Shown here: piece after piece, positions 53,808 to 56,110 of the stretch
Position numbering within the stretch: position 1 is the first letter of the stretch
Layout: each line of letters starts with the position of its first letter
Origin: Shewanella marina JCM 15074
Lineage (GTDB): Bacteria; Pseudomonadota; Gammaproteobacteria; Enterobacterales; Shewanellaceae
Direction of reading: 5' to 3'
DNA: 56,110 nt
NCBI RefSeq assembly: GCF_000614975.1
Contig: NZ_BALM01000027.1
Location: 1-56,110, forward strand
Translations under genes and position numbers: made by a program
The notes under the pieces: model-generated
The model's database searches: none
What the model saw: the letters and a program-made list of their open reading frames with translations, nothing else
Told to the model about the DNA's origin: nothing

Positions 53808-53971
53808 TGCTTGACCTTATTAGAATAATTTTTTGTGGGCTTACGCCTCTGAACAATCTTTGTATCTAATGTTATCGCCATTGTCTAGTATTCCATTCAA
53901 TACCCACCGACAAATTACCATTACTTTACATTTAAAGCTCAAGACGATCACATCACCCGCATTAATGTAAA

Positions 53972-53997
53972 TAATAAAGGCGCTACTAGAGCGCCTT
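53972..53997 (-). terminator. Rho-independent terminator of the phosphatase gene
   Basis: On the minus strand AAGGCGC (53997-53991) and GCGCCTT (53983-53977) pair around a seven-base loop, followed by TTATTA. It lies 22 bases after the stop. Confidence 0.75.
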
Positions 53998-54019
53998 ATC
54001 CACACTATATTAATAATAA

Positions 54020-54490
54020 CTAATCTTGCAATGCATATAAAACATCAAATACAAATTGATCCCATCCCTCGGATGAAAATGCGATATCTCTTATTGCCCT
54101 CACCTGACTCACGGCATGTAATGGTGCAGCACCCGAGCACATTAAATAATATGCCATAACAAGCCCAGTTCGGTCCTTACCTGAACGACAATGAATAAGT
54201 ACCTTATTCCCTAATGCTTGTTGTTCTTGAATAAACTTCAATGCCTTAGGTAACCGTTCAACACAAATCGAGAGATCACTTTCTTGTGGTGGGATGTTAT
54301 CAGGTAACTCTTGATGACAATATGCAAAACCCATTTGTGAAATAGAGTCAACGTTACAGCCATCAGCATTATTAACAGACAAAATGGCTCTAAAACCGTT
54401 TTGATATAGCTCTGCAAGATCCCAATCCAGTTTATTTGGACCACTACGACCTGCAATTTCACCTTCAACTAACCAGAACACATCACGCAT
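54020..54490 (-). CDS. Dual-specificity protein phosphatase
   Basis: 156-residue cytosolic phosphatase with the CX5R loop HCRSGKDRTG (Cys101, Arg107) of the DSP/PTP superfamily. An acidic loop PDNIPPQESD could provide the general acid. There is no signal peptide or other domain, so a small phosphoprotein or lipid/nucleotide substrate is possible. AGGAAAATGCT precedes ATG. It lies 21 bases downstream of the helicase gene on the same strand and is likely co-transcribed with it. Confidence 0.9.
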   Translation of the reverse strand: MRDVFWLVEGEIAGRSGPNKLDWDLAELYQNGFRAILSVNNADGCNVDSISQMGFAYCHQELPDNIPPQESDLSICVERLPKALKFIQEQQALGNKVLIHCRSGKDRTGLVMAYYLMCSGAAPLHAVSQVRAIRDIAFSSEGWDQFVFDVLYALQD

Positions 54491-54511
54491 AGCATTTTCC
54501 TAGAACTAAGG

Positions 54512-55795
54512 TTACTTAGTTTTACTGCCCCAAATATCAACATTAACTGCTGGTTTATTTTTACGCTTCTTTTTGCCTGTTCCTTCAGGTTTAGCCATCG
54601 GTTTAGCATCCCTAGACGGACAGTCTAGTGGCGCTTCATCATCAGCCTCAAATCCAATAATTTGCTCTTTTACAAGCTCTAATTTATTTTTCTTATCGAT
54701 CACATTAAAATGATGGAATTCATCATGTGAAATAAGACTAATCGCTTCACCATTTTCACCTGCACGACCACAACGACCAATCCGATGAGTATAATCAGCA
54801 GGACTTCTTGGTAGTTCAAAGTTAATAACGACAGGTAGCTTTTGAATATCAATACCACGAGCAGCGATATCAGTTGCGATAAGCACCTTTATATCACCAG
54901 TTTTAAATGCTGATAATAATTTAGTTCGTGCATTTTGAGCTTTGTCACTATGAAAAACTTCAGCAGTAATGCCACGTTTAGCCAATTTACTTGCTAAATG
55001 ATCACAAGTTCTCTTAGCACTCGCAAAAACTAATACCTGTTGCCAGTTATTTTCTTTAATTAAGTGCGCTAAAAGCGCAGTCTTATTAGGCTTATTTACT
55101 GTGATAACACGTTGATTAATTGTTTCCACAGTCTGTTCAAGCTGAACTTTAACCGGTGCATTTAATAACGCATCAGCAAAACTAATAATCTCATCAGGGA
55201 AAGTTGCTGAAAAAAGTAACGTTTGACGTTTTTTAGGTAATAACTTGATGATTTGATTCAGTTCATCAGCAAACCCAAGACCGAGCATACGGTCAGCTTC
55301 ATCCAATACAAGATGCTTAACTTTAGACAATTTCACGGCATTGCTTGCGATAAGATCCAATAAACGCCCAGGCGTCGCAACGATAAAGTCTGCACCACCT
55401 CGTAACTTAAGCATTTGCGCATTAATTGATACGCCACCTAATACCGTTACAATTTTAGGCTTACGTGCAAACAGTACTGAATAACTAATGAGTGAATCGG
55501 TAATTTGTTGCGCTAATTCTCGAGTTGGTACCAAAATTAATGAATTAACATAATTACCACGTTCAGAGGTCTCAGCAGTTAAAAGGTGTCTCTGTAATAA
55601 AGGAATGGCAAAAGCCGCTGTTTTACCTGAGCCAGTTTTAGCTCCGGCAAGTAAATCTTGCCCTTGTAAAATATGAGGAATTGAGCGCTGCTGAATTTGT
55701 GTAGGTTCTGAATAATTTAACTCAGCCAAACGAGATAGTAGCTCAGGTGCTAAGCCAAGAGTGTCAAACTGAATATTTTTAGAAACGCTGCTCAT
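54512..55795 (-). CDS. DEAD-box ATP-dependent RNA helicase (RhlE-like)
   Basis: 427-residue RNA helicase. Motifs in order: Q motif (FDTLGLAPELLSRL..., with PTQIQQRSIP), Walker A AKTGSGKT, PTRELA, DEAD in VLDEADRM, SAT (LFSATFP), ATDIAARGID, and HRIGRCGRAG. It ends in a basic lysine-rich tail (KKKRKNKP) as in RhlE-type proteins, which act in ribosome assembly and RNA decay, often in the cold. The precise subfamily is not settled. It is followed by the phosphatase gene. Confidence 0.92.
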   Translation of the reverse strand: MSSVSKNIQFDTLGLAPELLSRLAELNYSEPTQIQQRSIPHILQGQDLLAGAKTGSGKTAAFAIPLLQRHLLTAETSERGNYVNSLILVPTRELAQQITDSLISYSVLFARKPKIVTVLGGVSINAQMLKLRGGADFIVATPGRLLDLIASNAVKLSKVKHLVLDEADRMLGLGFADELNQIIKLLPKKRQTLLFSATFPDEIISFADALLNAPVKVQLEQTVETINQRVITVNKPNKTALLAHLIKENNWQQVLVFASAKRTCDHLASKLAKRGITAEVFHSDKAQNARTKLLSAFKTGDIKVLIATDIAARGIDIQKLPVVINFELPRSPADYTHRIGRCGRAGENGEAISLISHDEFHHFNVIDKKNKLELVKEQIIGFEADDEAPLDCPSRDAKPMAKPEGTGKKKRKNKPAVNVDIWGSKTK

Positions 55796-55887
55796 ATTTA
55801 TTAATAATCGATGAAGTAATGGAATATTTTAACTGATTTAAACAAGAAAGGCTTATATAAAACTGTGAATTGTGGGAAATACAATAC

Positions 55888-55910
55888 AAAAAAACCACCC
55901 TAAAGGTGGC
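55888..55910 (-). terminator. Rho-independent terminator of the tRNA operon
   Basis: On the minus strand GCCACC and GGTGG (stem between 55910 and 55895) are followed by seven T residues (A-run at 55888-55894), 47 bases downstream of tRNA-Glu. Confidence 0.85.
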
Positions 55911-55956
55911 TTTGCTAGAGCAATCGCCCTAAATCTATATTTAACCATAAAATAAG

Positions 55957-56032
55957 TGGTATCCCCTAGGGGATTCGAACCCCTGTTACCGCCGTGAAAG
56001 GGCGGTGTCCTAGGCCTCTAGACGAAGGGGAC
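55957..56032 (-). tRNA. tRNA-Glu (anticodon TTC)
   Basis: Complete 76-base tRNA with encoded CCA. The 5' GTCCCCT acceptor strand pairs with AGGGGAT, giving a G1:U72 wobble at the end, then discriminator A and CCA. The anticodon loop is CTTTCAC with TTC, and the T arm GGTTCGAATCC is intact. E. coli tRNA-Glu as I recall it has C72 and G73, so the acceptor end differs here. It lies downstream of tRNA-Ala in the same operon. Confidence 0.97.
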
Positions 56033-56054
56033 CTTGAACTTATTTTATAAAATA

Positions 56055-56110
56055 TGGTGGAGCTATGCGGGATCGAACCGCAGACCTCCTGCGTGCAAGG
56101 CAGGCGCTCT
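56055..56110 (-). tRNA. tRNA-Ala (anticodon TGC), 5' end cut by the window
   Basis: On the minus strand AGAGCGCCTGCCTTGCACG contains the anticodon loop TTGCACG (anticodon TGC). The T arm GGTTCGATCC, the acceptor strand ending TAGCTCC, discriminator A and CCA follow. About 20 bases of the 5' end lie beyond the window. It is 22 bases upstream of tRNA-Glu. Confidence 0.95.

Noticed and set aside
1..56110. Mobile elements, prophage, CRISPR arrays or defence systems
   Set aside because: No transposase, integrase, phage structural gene, direct-repeat array or recognised defence gene was found. The window is core chromosome.

Overview
The window looks like chromosomal DNA of a Shewanella-type marine gammaproteobacterium. 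The evidence is a moderately AT-rich core genome with tolQRAB-pal-cpoB, motY next to rnt, nagD next to asnB, queA-tgt-yajC-secDF, a Tat-exported GH109 enzyme and a sodium-linked transporter set. The genus is inferred from gene content and protein similarity recalled from memory, not from a search. Nearly all of it is ordinary vertically inherited core genome. I see no transposase, phage, plasmid or CRISPR sequence.

Layout. Positions 1-5285 (minus) hold the envelope operon ybgC-tolQ-tolR-tolA-tolB-pal-cpoB, followed at the left edge by a stable-RNA-type promoter pointing out of the window. Positions 5286-6050 are gene-free apart from a candidate small RNA with its own terminator. Then come motY/rnt, a 2-Cys peroxiredoxin, two tandem paralogous antiporter-family genes, upp and purMN (6054-14123). 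Positions 14182-18700 (minus) hold a small lipoprotein and a large secreted M66-type zinc metallopeptidase, whose leader carries a class I cyclic-di-GMP riboswitch and a hairpin covering the ribosome binding site. Positions 18927-25811 hold nagD, asnB, a PQQ-type sugar dehydrogenase, a Tsx-like porin, a previously untracked 57-residue membrane protein, a DUF445 protein, a membrane-linked glutaredoxin and a DUF2986 protein. Positions 25857-29798 hold a MATE transporter, a Kv-type channel with a zinc ribbon, an L,D-transpeptidase, YecM and a SPOUT methyltransferase.

Positions 30047-32496 form a compact cysteine-degradation operon: ridA, a CyuA-type cysteine desulfidase and a YheO/DauR-type regulator, behind a promoter studded with four TTGCAA boxes. 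It is followed by nnrS with an NsrR-like operator, psiE, an unusual pair made of an asparagine-synthetase-like protein with an altered ATP loop and a TagD-like cytidylyltransferase, a PilZ protein, and the pyruvate-sensing BtsS/BtsR system with its CstA-family transporter (up to 40912). The remainder is a rhodanese, YaeQ, a siroheme synthase N-domain protein, a DUF2007 protein, the queA-tgt-yajC-secD-secF cluster, acpH, a thioredoxin-like protein, rluA, GH109, sstT, a dual-specificity phosphatase, a DEAD-box helicase, tRNA-Glu and a truncated tRNA-Ala.

Four genes (tolA, the MATE gene, ridA, secD) are each interrupted by what looks like one missing base. Because secD and tolA are core genes, sequence errors are the simplest explanation. 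The most interesting biology is the cyclic-di-GMP control of the secreted M66 peptidase (a PilZ protein is encoded in the same window), the AsnB-like/cytidylyltransferase pair, the RidA-CyuA operon and the candidate small RNA.
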